From NCBI GenBank assembly GCA_045603225.1, contig JAZULT010000002.1, forward strand, positions 1 through 41,291: a DNA stretch of 41,291 nt. Reading direction: 5' to 3'. Made by a program: the position numbers and the translations under genes. Below the pieces are notes generated by a model that saw only the letters and a program-made list of their open reading frames with translations, had not been told where the DNA came from and did no database searches. This stretch comes from RGIG9115 sp045603225 (GTDB lineage Bacteria; Bacillota; Clostridia; UBA1381). Shown here in pieces: positions 8,119 through 16,293 of the stretch. Position 1 is the stretch's first letter; each line of letters begins with the position of its first letter.

Positions 8119-9294
8119 ATGGAACAGCAAACAGCTACGGTTTCTCAGGTGACCGCTTATATAAAACGTGTTTTTGACAGCAATGGCATTCTTAATAATA
8201 TATGGATTAAGGGTGAAATATCAAATTTCAAGCTTCATTATTCGGGACATATGTATATTACCCTGAAGGATGAGGGTGCTGTTCTTAAGGCGGTAATGTT
8301 CAGAAGCGCCTGCTCAAACCTTAATTTTCAGCCAAAAGACGGAATGAAGGTTCTGGCTCGCGGAAGAATCAGTGTTTATGAGCCGACCGGTGCATATCAG
8401 CTTTATATTGAGGAGATGAAGGAAGAGGGCGCAGGTGACTTGTATGCCGCTTTTGAAAAGCTGAAAAAAAGACTCTCAGACGAAGGCCTCTTTGATGAAT
8501 CACATAAAAAGCCGCTTCCGCAGTTCCCTGAGAGAATAGGTGTATGTACTGCTACTACAGGTGCGGCGGTTAAGGATATAATAAATGTAGTTACAAGACG
8601 TTTTCCGTATACGGAAATTCTTGTATATCCGACTACGGTTCAGGGTGAAGGTGCGGCACCATCTATTGTTTCGGCAATTGAGTATTTCAATAAGAAAAAC
8701 AATGTTGATGTGCTTATTGTCGGACGCGGTGGAGGATCAATAGAGGATTTATGGGGATTTAATGAAGAGGTTGTGGCATATGCAATTTATAATTCGAAAA
8801 TCCCGATAATATCTGCGGTAGGTCATGAGACGGATTTTACCATAGCGGATTTTGTTGCGGATATGCGTGCTCCGACTCCGTCGGCTGCGGCAGAACTTGC
8901 GGTTCCGTCTTCTATAGAGATGTACTCGAAAATAAATATGCTGTGCGACAGAATGCTCAGAAGTATAAAACGCAGCAACGAAAGAAGACAGCTTAGAATT
9001 GATGCATTTCGCATGAAGAGTCCTATGGAGCTTATAAATAACAGAGCTCTTAAAACGGACGCTCTTGTAAAATCGCTTGAAAGTGCATTTAATGAAAAGC
9101 TTATGAATTCAAAACAGGAATTTTCAGCTCTTGCCGGTGCACTTAATGCACTCAGTCCGCTTGCTGTAATGTCAAGAGGATACAGCGTTGCTACGGACAA
9201 TGAAGGAAATGTTATAAAGAAAATGTCTCAGCTTGACGGCGAATTTAATCTGAGACTTCAGGACGGAGAAAGGAAGTGCAGTACAATTGACTGA
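8119..9294 (+). CDS. xseA: Exodeoxyribonuclease VII large subunit
   Basis: A 391-residue protein with an N-terminal OB-fold nucleic-acid-binding domain (residues about 5-100, with IWIKGEISNFKLHYSGHMYI split as usual) and a catalytic domain bearing GVCTATTGAAVKDI, LIVGRGGGSIEDLWGFNEE and SAVGHETDFTIADF. The helical C-terminal region that binds the small subunits is somewhat short, as the family is usually 400-460 residues. With XseB it degrades single-stranded DNA to oligonucleotides in the cytoplasm. It follows the Kae1-like gene by two bases and overlaps xseB by eight bases. Confidence 0.95.
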   Translation: MEQQTATVSQVTAYIKRVFDSNGILNNIWIKGEISNFKLHYSGHMYITLKDEGAVLKAVMFRSACSNLNFQPKDGMKVLARGRISVYEPTGAYQLYIEEMKEEGAGDLYAAFEKLKKRLSDEGLFDESHKKPLPQFPERIGVCTATTGAAVKDIINVVTRRFPYTEILVYPTTVQGEGAAPSIVSAIEYFNKKNNVDVLIVGRGGGSIEDLWGFNEEVVAYAIYNSKIPIISAVGHETDFTIADFVADMRAPTPSAAAELAVPSSIEMYSKINMLCDRMLRSIKRSNERRQLRIDAFRMKSPMELINNRALKTDALVKSLESAFNEKLMNSKQEFSALAGALNALSPLAVMSRGYSVATDNEGNVIKKMSQLDGEFNLRLQDGERKCSTID

Positions 9295-9505
9295 GAAGAA
9301 AACAAAAATGACGTTTGAGGAGACTATGGCAGAGCTTGAGAAAACTGTCAGAGAGCTTGAAGGCGGAGAAGTATCTCTTGATGACTCAATAAAGCTTTTT
9401 GAAAAAGGCATAAAGCTCTCAAAAGCATGTCAGAAAATGCTTGATACAGCTGAAAAGAAGGTTACCGTGCTTATGTCTGACGGAAAGGAAGAAGCGGATG
9501 AATAA
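9287..9505 (+). CDS. xseB: Exodeoxyribonuclease VII small subunit
   Basis: A 72-residue protein with the XseB core TFEETMAELEKTVRELEGGE and SLDDSIKLFEKGIKLSKACQ, two helices that wrap the XseA C-terminus. The preferred start is TTG 9287, with GGAGAAAGGAAG upstream and an eight-base overlap with xseA; ATG 9308 (MTFEETM) would also give a complete functional core. It overlaps ispA by eight bases. Confidence 0.92.
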   Translation: MTEKKTKMTFEETMAELEKTVRELEGGEVSLDDSIKLFEKGIKLSKACQKMLDTAEKKVTVLMSDGKEEADE

Positions 9506-10373
9506 CAGATTTTCAGAATATAAGGAAATTGTTGAAAGAAGGCTTTGTGAGTATTGCGATAAGACGGATTTGCCTCAGGGGCTTGTTTATGAAGCGATGA
9601 AGTACAGCCTTGAAGCCGGTGGAAAAAGACTAAGACCATCACTTCTTTTGGAATTTAATCGTATTTTTGGCGGTAATACTGAGACGGCATTGCCTTTTGC
9701 GTGTGCACTTGAAATGATTCACACGTATTCGCTTATTCACGATGACCTTCCCGCAATGGACGATGATGAACTTCGCCGCGGTAAGCCTACTTGCCATATC
9801 AGATTTGATGAGGCTACGGCAATACTTGCAGGTGATGCACTACTTACAAAGGCTTTTGAAATAATGACAGGGACTTATACTGATGATATAAAAACACAGC
9901 TTAAGGTGATTAATGTGATTTCCACTTCTTCAGGGGCTGACGGAATGGTCGGAGGACAGACTGTAGACCTTGGCAGTGAAGGTAAAAAGATTTCATACGA
10001 TGAGCTTAAATATATTCATAAGCTTAAAACTGGTGCACTTATAAAGGCTGCCTGCGTTGCGGGTGCAATGCTGGGCGGAGCAGGCGGTGAAGAAATCGGG
10101 AAAGTAAGCGAGTTTGCTGAAAATCTTGGTATAGCATTCCAGATTCGTGATGATATACTTGACGTTACGGGTGATACTGATATTCTTGGGAAGCCTGTGG
10201 GGAGTGACGAGAAATCAGAAAAAAGCACTTACGTTTCATTGTTCGGACTTGAAAGAGCGGAAGAACTGTGCGAAGAGTATACTGATAATGCTGTAAATAA
10301 TCTTTTGTCGCTTGGCAGGGATACAGATGAACTTCAGAAGCTTGCCGAAAGCATGAAGAAAAGAATTTTATAA
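9498..10373 (+). CDS. ispA: Farnesyl/geranyl diphosphate synthase (short-chain polyprenyl synthetase)
   Basis: A 291-residue trans-prenyltransferase. The first aspartate-rich motif lies in IHDDLPAMDDDELRRGKPT and the second in FQIRDDILDVTGD; GGKRLRPSL is near the N-terminus. It condenses DMAPP/GPP with IPP to give C10-C15 allylic diphosphates for undecaprenyl phosphate and quinone-type lipids. Upstream in-frame codons to 9441 exist, but ATG 9498 (MNNRFSEYKEIVE) matches the family N-terminus and overlaps the xseB stop, so it is preferred. The order xseA-xseB-ispA is common in Firmicutes. dxs, often next, is not here. Confidence 0.94.
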   Translation: MNNRFSEYKEIVERRLCEYCDKTDLPQGLVYEAMKYSLEAGGKRLRPSLLLEFNRIFGGNTETALPFACALEMIHTYSLIHDDLPAMDDDELRRGKPTCHIRFDEATAILAGDALLTKAFEIMTGTYTDDIKTQLKVINVISTSSGADGMVGGQTVDLGSEGKKISYDELKYIHKLKTGALIKAACVAGAMLGGAGGEEIGKVSEFAENLGIAFQIRDDILDVTGDTDILGKPVGSDEKSEKSTYVSLFGLERAEELCEEYTDNAVNNLLSLGRDTDELQKLAESMKKRIL

Positions 10374-10393
10374 GAAAGGTCGAGAAATGAATA

Positions 10394-10846
10394 ATGGAGT
10401 ATTTTAACGAAATTTTAAGCAACAATGTTCTCTGGACAGCTGTGCTTGCATGGTTTGTGGCTCAGGTACTGAAAATTATTTTTGTTTTTATTGAGGAAAA
10501 GAGACTTAATCTGAAGCGGTTTATAGGTTCGGGAGGAATGCCGAGCTCACATTCTTCATTCGCTGTTGCTCTTGCGACTTCGGTAGGCTTTGTGGAAGGC
10601 TTCGGAAGCGTTGATTTTGCCATATGCTTCTGCTTTGCGCTTATAGTTATGTACGATGCGGCAGGGGTGCGAAGAAGTGCAGGTCAACAGGCGAAGGTTC
10701 TTAATAAAATAGTTGATGAGTGGGAAGAAGGCAATTTCAAGGACACAGATAAAGAGCTTAAAGAACTATTAGGTCATACTCCTGTAGAAGTATGTGCCGG
10801 AGCACTTCTGGGACTTCTCATATCAATTATAAGATTTGTATTATGA
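10394..10846 (+). CDS. Divergent PAP2 family membrane protein (YuiD-like)
   Basis: A 150-residue membrane protein of the divergent PAP2/DUF212 family. The hydrophobic N-terminal helix (LWTAVLAWFVAQVLKIIFVF) is followed by SGGMPSSHSSFAVALATSVG, the acid-phosphatase-like motif with the SSH triad element, then a membrane segment near 80-100 with YDAAGVRRSAGQQAKVLNKI, and a C-terminal LGHTPVEVCAGALLGLLISI helix. Members are presumed lipid or isoprenoid phosphatases but are largely uncharacterised; the position directly after ispA fits a polyprenyl-phosphate role (inference). It overlaps the next gene by four bases (ATGA). Confidence 0.88.
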   Translation: MEYFNEILSNNVLWTAVLAWFVAQVLKIIFVFIEEKRLNLKRFIGSGGMPSSHSSFAVALATSVGFVEGFGSVDFAICFCFALIVMYDAAGVRRSAGQQAKVLNKIVDEWEEGNFKDTDKELKELLGHTPVEVCAGALLGLLISIIRFVL

Positions 10847-12402
10847 TAAGGGTCTATGAAGTTCGTCTTGAAATTGATGAGGACATATCCTCACTTAAAA
10901 AGAAATGCGGAAAGATACTCGGTACTGAGGTGACGTATGTTTCCATTGTAAAAAAATCAATTGATGCAAGACGTAAAAAGGATATTTTTTATTCATGTAC
11001 TGTTGACTGTGAGGTTGTCGGGAAATACAGAAGAACACCGAAAGTACGAGAAGTTAAAGAAGAAATATACAGCTTCCCTGAATTAAATCGGGGCGGAAGA
11101 ATTATAATAGCCGGAACAGGTCCTGCAGGTTTATTTGCAGGACTTATGCTTGCCAAAAACGGATATTCACCGATTCTTGTTGAACGCGGCGGTTGTGTGG
11201 ATGAACGTGTGAAAGAGACGGAAAGCTTTTTCGGCGGTGGTGCACTTAATCCCGAAACAAATATTCAGTTCGGAGAAGGCGGTGCCGGAACTTTTTCTGA
11301 CGGCAAGCTCAATACAGGAACGAACGATATCAGAATAAAAGAGGTGCTTCGTCAGTTTGTGGCTTACGGTGCACCGGAAGAAATTCTTTATGATGCAATG
11401 CCGCATATAGGAACTGATGTTTTAAGAGATGTAGTTAAAAATATAAGAAATGAAATAATAAAATGCGGTGGCAGTGTTTTCTTCAACACTAAGCTTGTTG
11501 GATTTGAAACGGAGAATGACCGTGTTGTTTCCGTACAGCTTGAGAATGCGGACGGAAGCAGAACTGAAAAATGCGATGCACTTATACTTGCCATAGGTCA
11601 TTCTGCACGTGATACAATTAAGATGCTCCACGAAAAAGGACTTGAAATGGAGTCGAAACCGTTTTCTGTCGGTGTGAGAATTGAACACAGACAGTCGATG
11701 ATTAACCGTGCGATGTACGGAGATTTTGCTCCAAAGCTTCCTCCTGCACCATATAAGCTTTGGACTCATACAGCGGACGGAAATTCGCTATATACATTTT
11801 GTATGTGTCCTGGAGGTTTTGTAGTGAATGCATCATCTGAACCGGGAAGAATAGTGACAAACGGTATGAGCAATTATGCTCGTGAAGGTGAAAATGCAAA
11901 CAGTGCATTGCTTGTAAATGTAAAGGGGAATAACGGAGTTCTGAGCGGTATAGAACTGCAAAGAGAAATTGAAGAAAAAGCATTTTCTCTTGGTGGTGGA
12001 AACTATAATATGCCCGTTCAGACGGTCGGAGATTTTCTTGCCGGAAGAGAGACGAAGAGTCTCGGAAATATAATTCCGACTGTAAAGCCGGGATATTCTG
12101 AGTCTGATTTTCGTGAGATTTTTGACAGAAGGATAATTGAAACGCTGAAAACAGGAATAATAGAGCTTGATAAAAAACTAAATGGTTTTGCTGACAAAAA
12201 TGCTGTGTTGACAGCTCCTGAAACGAGAAGCTCATCACCGGTCAGTGTTGTAAGAGATAAGGTGAGTCTTGAAACTTGCATTAAAGGTCTGTACTCGGCA
12301 GGAGAAGGCGGTGGACATGCAGGAGGTATAACATCATCGGCTGTTGACGGTATAAAAAATGCTGAAGCGGTTGCTTTGTTTCTCGGTAAAATGAATAAAT
12401 AA
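10843..12402 (+). CDS. NAD(P)/FAD-dependent dehydrogenase of the COG2509 type
   Basis: A 519-residue flavoprotein. An N-terminal alpha/beta domain of about 80 residues precedes the dinucleotide-binding motif in IIAGTGPAGLFAGLMLAKNG and ILVERGG. Conserved family segments NIQFGEGGAGTFSDGKLNTG, ILAIGHSARDT and, near the C-terminus, GLYSAGEGGGHAGGITSSAV contact FAD. The substrate is unknown; the family is widespread and uncharacterised. Frames upstream to 10792 lie inside the PAP2 gene; ATG 10843, overlapping that stop as ATGA, gives the expected N-terminus MIRVYEVRLEID. The gene ends the operon. Confidence 0.93.
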   Translation: MIRVYEVRLEIDEDISSLKKKCGKILGTEVTYVSIVKKSIDARRKKDIFYSCTVDCEVVGKYRRTPKVREVKEEIYSFPELNRGGRIIIAGTGPAGLFAGLMLAKNGYSPILVERGGCVDERVKETESFFGGGALNPETNIQFGEGGAGTFSDGKLNTGTNDIRIKEVLRQFVAYGAPEEILYDAMPHIGTDVLRDVVKNIRNEIIKCGGSVFFNTKLVGFETENDRVVSVQLENADGSRTEKCDALILAIGHSARDTIKMLHEKGLEMESKPFSVGVRIEHRQSMINRAMYGDFAPKLPPAPYKLWTHTADGNSLYTFCMCPGGFVVNASSEPGRIVTNGMSNYAREGENANSALLVNVKGNNGVLSGIELQREIEEKAFSLGGGNYNMPVQTVGDFLAGRETKSLGNIIPTVKPGYSESDFREIFDRRIIETLKTGIIELDKKLNGFADKNAVLTAPETRSSSPVSVVRDKVSLETCIKGLYSAGEGGGHAGGITSSAVDGIKNAEAVALFLGKMNK

Positions 12403-12456
12403 AACAGTATAAAAAACGCTTTATCAAGTATTTATTATAAAAAAATGTAACATATC

Positions 12457-12485
12457 TTGACTTCTCGGTTTATATATGTTATAAT
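12457..12485 (+). promoter_or_regulatory. Promoter of the rpsF-ssb-rpsR operon
   Basis: TTGACT (12457-12462), a 17-base spacer and a perfect TATAAT (12480-12485) lie 75 bases before the rpsF start. The transcript would start about 12492, at the first base of the structured leader. Confidence 0.82.
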
Positions 12486-12491
12486 AGTATA

Positions 12492-12551
12492 GCTCATGTT
12501 ATGAGCATCCTTGCCCGGAATGGGTTTCCGGGACATAAGTCCATGAGGAGG
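12492..12551 (+). promoter_or_regulatory. Structured 5' leader of rpsF, candidate S6:S18 autoregulatory element
   Basis: Three hairpins are visible: GCTCAT/ATGAGC (12492-12497 with 12501-12506), CCCGGAA/TTCCGGG (12514-12520 with 12526-12532) and GGAC/GTCC just after. In addition CTCATG (12493-12498) can pair with CATGAG (12542-12547), which overlaps the ribosome binding site AGGAGG (12546-12551). The first and last pairings exclude each other, so the leader can switch between open and closed states. Binding of S6:S18 to rpsF leaders is known in several bacteria; its use here is inferred. Confidence 0.6.
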
Positions 12552-12559
12552 TGCAAAGA

Positions 12560-12862
12560 ATGGCTGAAAAAATCATGAACAGCTACGAAACAATTTTTAT
12601 CATTGATGCTTCTTTGGAAGAAGATGCAATCAAGGCTTTGCAGGAGAAGTTTGTTGGTCTTATCACATCAAACGGTGCAGTAGACAGCGTTGATGAATGG
12701 GGTAAGAGAAGACTTGCTTATGCAATCGATGACAAAACTGAGGGTTATTATGTACTCGTAAACTTCAAGGCTGACAATGAGTTCCCGAAAGAGCTTGACA
12801 GACAGTACAAGATTACAGACGGTATTCTCAGAACAATTATCATCCGCAAGGATGAAGAATAA
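12560..12862 (+). CDS. rpsF: 30S ribosomal protein S6
   Basis: A 100-residue S6 protein: MAEKIMNSYETIFIIDASLEEDA (in parts), DEWGKRRLAYAIDDKTEGYYVLVNF and ITDGILRTIIIRKDE are typical. S6 binds S18 in the platform of the small subunit. GTG 12551 is an upstream in-frame option, but AGGAGG at 12546-12551 with an eight-base spacer selects ATG 12560. First gene of rpsF-ssb-rpsR. Confidence 0.97.
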   Translation: MAEKIMNSYETIFIIDASLEEDAIKALQEKFVGLITSNGAVDSVDEWGKRRLAYAIDDKTEGYYVLVNFKADNEFPKELDRQYKITDGILRTIIIRKDEE

Positions 12863-12894
12863 TCAATCCCATTTGACTTTGGAGGTAACAGATT

Positions 12895-13323
12895 ATGAAC
12901 AAAGTAATATTGATGGGTAGATTAACACGTGATCCGGAGGTTCGTCAGTCACAAAACGGTGATATGAATATTACAAGATTTTCTATCGCTGTAGACAGAC
13001 GTTTTCAGAAGGGACAGGCTGACTTTTTTAACTGTGTTGCTTTCAGAAACACTGCTGACTTTGTAAGCAAATGGTTTAATAAAGGCAGAATGATTGCAGT
13101 TGTAGGTTCACTCCAGAACAGCAGATATACCGATAAGGACGGGAATGAACGTACTTCGGTTGATATCGTTGTGGATGAAGCGTATTTTGCAGGTTCAAAA
13201 TCTGACAATGCAGGCGGAGGTAATACCTTCGGTGGTGGTGCAATGGCAGGTTCTGATGTTCCCACGTTTGATGACGGCGGATTCGGAACAATTGAAGAAT
13301 CGGACGACGATTTGCCTTTTTGA
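12895..13323 (+). CDS. ssb: Single-stranded DNA-binding protein
   Basis: A 142-residue SSB. The OB fold spans residues 1-105, opening MNKVILMGRLTRDPEVRQ with FFNCVAFRNTADFVSKWFNKG in the middle. A glycine-rich linker (about 106-120) follows, and the tail ends ESDDDLPF, the acidic peptide that recruits replication and repair partners. GGAGG lies just upstream of the ATG. The position between rpsF and rpsR is the classical Firmicutes arrangement. Confidence 0.97.
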   Translation: MNKVILMGRLTRDPEVRQSQNGDMNITRFSIAVDRRFQKGQADFFNCVAFRNTADFVSKWFNKGRMIAVVGSLQNSRYTDKDGNERTSVDIVVDEAYFAGSKSDNAGGGNTFGGGAMAGSDVPTFDDGGFGTIEESDDDLPF

Positions 13324-13350
13324 TGAAAAATGATAAAGGAGGAAGTTTCA

Positions 13351-13599
13351 ATGGCTGAAAAAACAGCAGAAAGACCTCAGAGAGTAAGACGTACAAAGAA
13401 AAAGGTTTGTATGTTCTGCGCTGATAAGGTTGACCATATCGATTATAAGGATACAGCTAAGCTCAGAAGATATGTTTCTGAGAAGGGTAAGATTGTACCA
13501 AGACGTATAAGCGGTAACTGTGCAAAGCATCAGAGACAGCTTACTGTTGCAATCAAGAGAGCAAGAACAATCGCATTGCTCCCATTCGTAGCTGAATAA
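13351..13599 (+). CDS. rpsR: 30S ribosomal protein S18 (zinc-motif type)
   Basis: An 82-residue S18. After a basic N-terminus it has KKKVCMFCADKVDHIDYKD, then RYVSEKGKIVPRRISGNCAKHQRQL and VAIKRARTIALLPF. CxxC plus the later C and H is the metal-binding (C+) form of S18. ATG 13351 is preceded by AAAGGAGGAAG at a good spacing, so the frame upstream to 13330 is not used. A strong terminator follows. Confidence 0.97.
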   Translation: MAEKTAERPQRVRRTKKKVCMFCADKVDHIDYKDTAKLRRYVSEKGKIVPRRISGNCAKHQRQLTVAIKRARTIALLPFVAE

Positions 13600-13609
13600 T
13601 TAAAAACAT

Positions 13610-13643
13610 AAAAGAGGATGCGTTTTGTGCATCCTCTTTTGTT
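13610..13643. terminator. Bidirectional rho-independent terminator after rpsR
   Basis: A 12-bp perfect stem (AAAAGAGGATGC at 13610-13621 with GCATCCTCTTTT at 13629-13640) with a seven-base loop. T runs flank it on both strands, so it can end rpsR from the left and the yycI-like gene from the right, which converge here. Confidence 0.9.
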
Positions 13644-13680
13644 ATCTTAAATGTAAAAATTTGTACTCAAATTCTGTGTG

Positions 13681-14448
13681 TTACTCGATATAAAATAAAT
13701 TATCGTCAGTTATAATCTCCCATACCGGTATAAGAGAACTACCGGAAGTTTTGTAACCGAGTTGCATTTCTGATATATCGGCATCGTCAGCATTGCCGGT
13801 AAGTGCCAGCTCAGAAAGTGCCATGCACGGGGTGAGCGGGAGAATTTTTTTTGTTGGTCGTGAGAAAATGACCGGAGTGGCTTCAAGTCTGTAAGAGCCG
13901 TCGTTTTTGACATAGAGTTTCATTTTTTCATCAAATACGCTTCGGTTCTTATATTCGGGAATTGCGGTTACATAAAACCCTTCATCCTGAGAATATGCGT
14001 GGATTGTCATATTTGTTTTATCAAGGTCAAGACTTTCGATGAGCTTCTTTGCTTTAGCAGACACATCGTCGAGTGTTATATCCCTGAAATTCTCGTATAA
14101 TCCGGTGATAATAATATTCTTTCCGTCAATTTCAAGCTCGGTGTCTTTGCATATAAATGCATAATCATCCTTCTGAACAGCTTCTTCACCGAGTATGTCT
14201 TTTACGATTTTTTCTCTGTTATCAGTTCTGTATTTCACTGTAGGACATACCAGAGAGCTTACTCCTTTTTTCAGGAAAACATCCGGCACATTTATATCAT
14301 GTTTGTCCAGTAGTTCTTCTGTTTGGATTATATCTGTTTTTGAAACTCCTATATGATTTATTGGATATAAAATCCACAAGGAGAATAACGTTAACAGAAG
14401 TATGAGAAAAATTATCAGAACTATACTTATTCTTTTAAAACGTTTCAT
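13681..14448 (-). CDS. YycI-like WalK regulatory membrane protein
   Basis: A 255-residue protein with a short basic N-terminus and one membrane helix (about 8-30, VLIIFLILLLTLFSLWIL), then an extracytoplasmic alpha/beta domain ending PVWEIITDDNLFYIE, a pattern typical of the YycI/YycH fold (a strand with the proline-tryptophan element). It is the third gene after walR and walK with a four-base gap. In Bacillus, YycH and YycI together restrain WalK in the membrane; here only one such gene is present. Assignment rests mainly on context and topology. Confidence 0.7.
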   Translation of the reverse strand: MKRFKRISIVLIIFLILLLTLFSLWILYPINHIGVSKTDIIQTEELLDKHDINVPDVFLKKGVSSLVCPTVKYRTDNREKIVKDILGEEAVQKDDYAFICKDTELEIDGKNIIITGLYENFRDITLDDVSAKAKKLIESLDLDKTNMTIHAYSQDEGFYVTAIPEYKNRSVFDEKMKLYVKNDGSYRLEATPVIFSRPTKKILPLTPCMALSELALTGNADDADISEMQLGYKTSGSSLIPVWEIITDDNLFYIE

Positions 14449-14452
14449 GGTT

Positions 14453-16276
14453 TTAATTCGACGGAACAGGGATTGTAATGCTTACTTCTGTTCCTTTTCC
14501 TACCTCACTTGATATCTTGATTTTTCCTTTAAAGCCGGTTTCAATAGTTTGCTTTGCGATAGCGAGACCGAGACCTGTACCGCCTGTATCTCTTGCACGT
14601 GCCTTATCGACACGGTAAAAACGGTCAAAGATATGCGGAAGATTTTCTTCGGGTATCCCCATACCGTTGTCTGTTATTTTGATACATATGTCGGTATATA
14701 CTTTACTTGTATAGATGTTGATTTCACCGTCATTCGGAGTGTATTTGATAGCATTACTTATGATGTTTATGATAACGCGTTCGAGCGCATCCGGGTCACC
14801 GGTAATTACCGGGACATCATTAATCGGGTTGTATATAAGCTGTTGATTTTTCTTGGATGCATTAATCTGCATACGTTCCGTAACCGCTTCCACCATTTTA
14901 CGTATATCAATTTCTTCGGGAAGTTTGTATGCAGTATGCTTGTCGTCAAGTGCGGACAGCGTGAGCAAATCGCTTATGAGTCTTGCCATTCTGTCAGCTT
15001 CTGCTGCAATTACACGCAGGAAACGTGCTTGAAAATCGCTTTCATCGGTACAGCTGTCTATCAGTGTTTCTGCATATGACTTAACTGTTGTAATCGGTGT
15101 TCTCAGCTCATGCGATACATCCGCAACAAACGCACGTCTTGAAAGCTCAAGCTTTTCCTGTTTCGTTGTGTCATGAAGAACAACAACTATTCCCGCAACC
15201 TTGTTGTCAAGCATAAACGTCTGAAAACTCATGAGTATAAATTTTTCTTTGTCAATTGTAATATGTCTTTCTATTCCGTTTTCATGCTCCATATATAAAA
15301 GGTCACCAATTGTTATGTCTGCATTTATTTCTTTGAAGAATTTGTCGAAATCAATATCATCAAGATAATTTCTGTTAAGAAGAAGCTTTGCCTCATTGTT
15401 TGCGTGTATAAGCTTGCCTTCTGTGTTGAATGCAAGAAGTCCGTCGGTCATGCTTTGCAGAATGGTTTCTATTTTCATTTTCTCATTCTTTGCCTCGGTG
15501 CTTGTCGCAGCAATATTGTTTGCCATGTGTACAAGCGAATCGGCAAGGTCTGAGAGCTCGTCGTGACCTATAATATCCGTTTTGGCTTTCAGGTTTCCAT
15601 CCGCAAGCTGTTTTGCCCAGTTGTTGAGACGCTTGAGCGGTATTGTAACAGAGCCGGCAACATAAAGACCTGCTAAGAATGATATAATCAATGCACCTAA
15701 AAGACATTCCAGATACAGAATAAGTGTGCTTTGGAGATTACTGTAAATGTCGTCTCCTGTATCCTTTACATATATAATATACTCTGTTGTACTTAGTGCG
15801 AGAGCGTAATCCATATATTTGCGCATAAGCGATGTTGAAAGACTGATATTACCGTTAAGAGCGGCTGTGACAGTAGACGTTTTTTCAATATCGTTTTCTG
15901 TGAGAGTACTGTCCGTACAATAAACAGGCGTTCCTGATGAATCAAGAACGCACATGAATCTTGAGCGGTTCAGCCCAATTTCACCGGAATGTGAAAATAC
16001 TGCATTGTACAGCTTCTTTGCATTATCGGGGAAATCGGCTTCTACAGTTAAATCCTCGCCGCTGTTATTTACGGTATAATCTACTTCCTCTGCAATTTTG
16101 GATAACTCTGTTATATATTCATCGCTGAATACTTCGTGTATCGCATCTTCAAATCCTTGCTTTTCCCTGTAAACCTGAGCAGTCAACTGAACAGTACATA
16201 TTACAGCAAGGATAGAGGTTACACAAAGAGCGCACATAATGGCAAGCTTCCATTTTACGCTTTTAAAAATTTCCAA
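14453..16276 (-). CDS. walK: WalK-type cell-wall sensor histidine kinase
   Basis: A 607-residue kinase. Membrane segments lie at about 10-32 and 180-202, enclosing an extracytoplasmic domain of about 145 residues; then come HAMP (about 203-255), a PAS domain (about 265-365, ILQSMTDGLLAFNTEG), the phospho-acceptor HELRTPITTVKSYAETL with histidine at about 389, and a catalytic domain with the N box IINIISNAIKYTP, DNGMGIPEENLPHIFDRFYR and GGTGLGLAIAK. This order is that of WalK (VicK/YycG), which controls peptidoglycan hydrolases. The start is probably TTG 16276, six bases after AGGGGA; TTG 16291 lies upstream of that site. Just downstream of walR. Confidence 0.9.
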   Translation of the reverse strand: MEIFKSVKWKLAIMCALCVTSILAVICTVQLTAQVYREKQGFEDAIHEVFSDEYITELSKIAEEVDYTVNNSGEDLTVEADFPDNAKKLYNAVFSHSGEIGLNRSRFMCVLDSSGTPVYCTDSTLTENDIEKTSTVTAALNGNISLSTSLMRKYMDYALALSTTEYIIYVKDTGDDIYSNLQSTLILYLECLLGALIISFLAGLYVAGSVTIPLKRLNNWAKQLADGNLKAKTDIIGHDELSDLADSLVHMANNIAATSTEAKNEKMKIETILQSMTDGLLAFNTEGKLIHANNEAKLLLNRNYLDDIDFDKFFKEINADITIGDLLYMEHENGIERHITIDKEKFILMSFQTFMLDNKVAGIVVVLHDTTKQEKLELSRRAFVADVSHELRTPITTVKSYAETLIDSCTDESDFQARFLRVIAAEADRMARLISDLLTLSALDDKHTAYKLPEEIDIRKMVEAVTERMQINASKKNQQLIYNPINDVPVITGDPDALERVIINIISNAIKYTPNDGEINIYTSKVYTDICIKITDNGMGIPEENLPHIFDRFYRVDKARARDTGGTGLGLAIAKQTIETGFKGKIKISSEVGKGTEVSITIPVPSN

Positions 16277-16293
16277 TTTATATCCCCTCAAAA

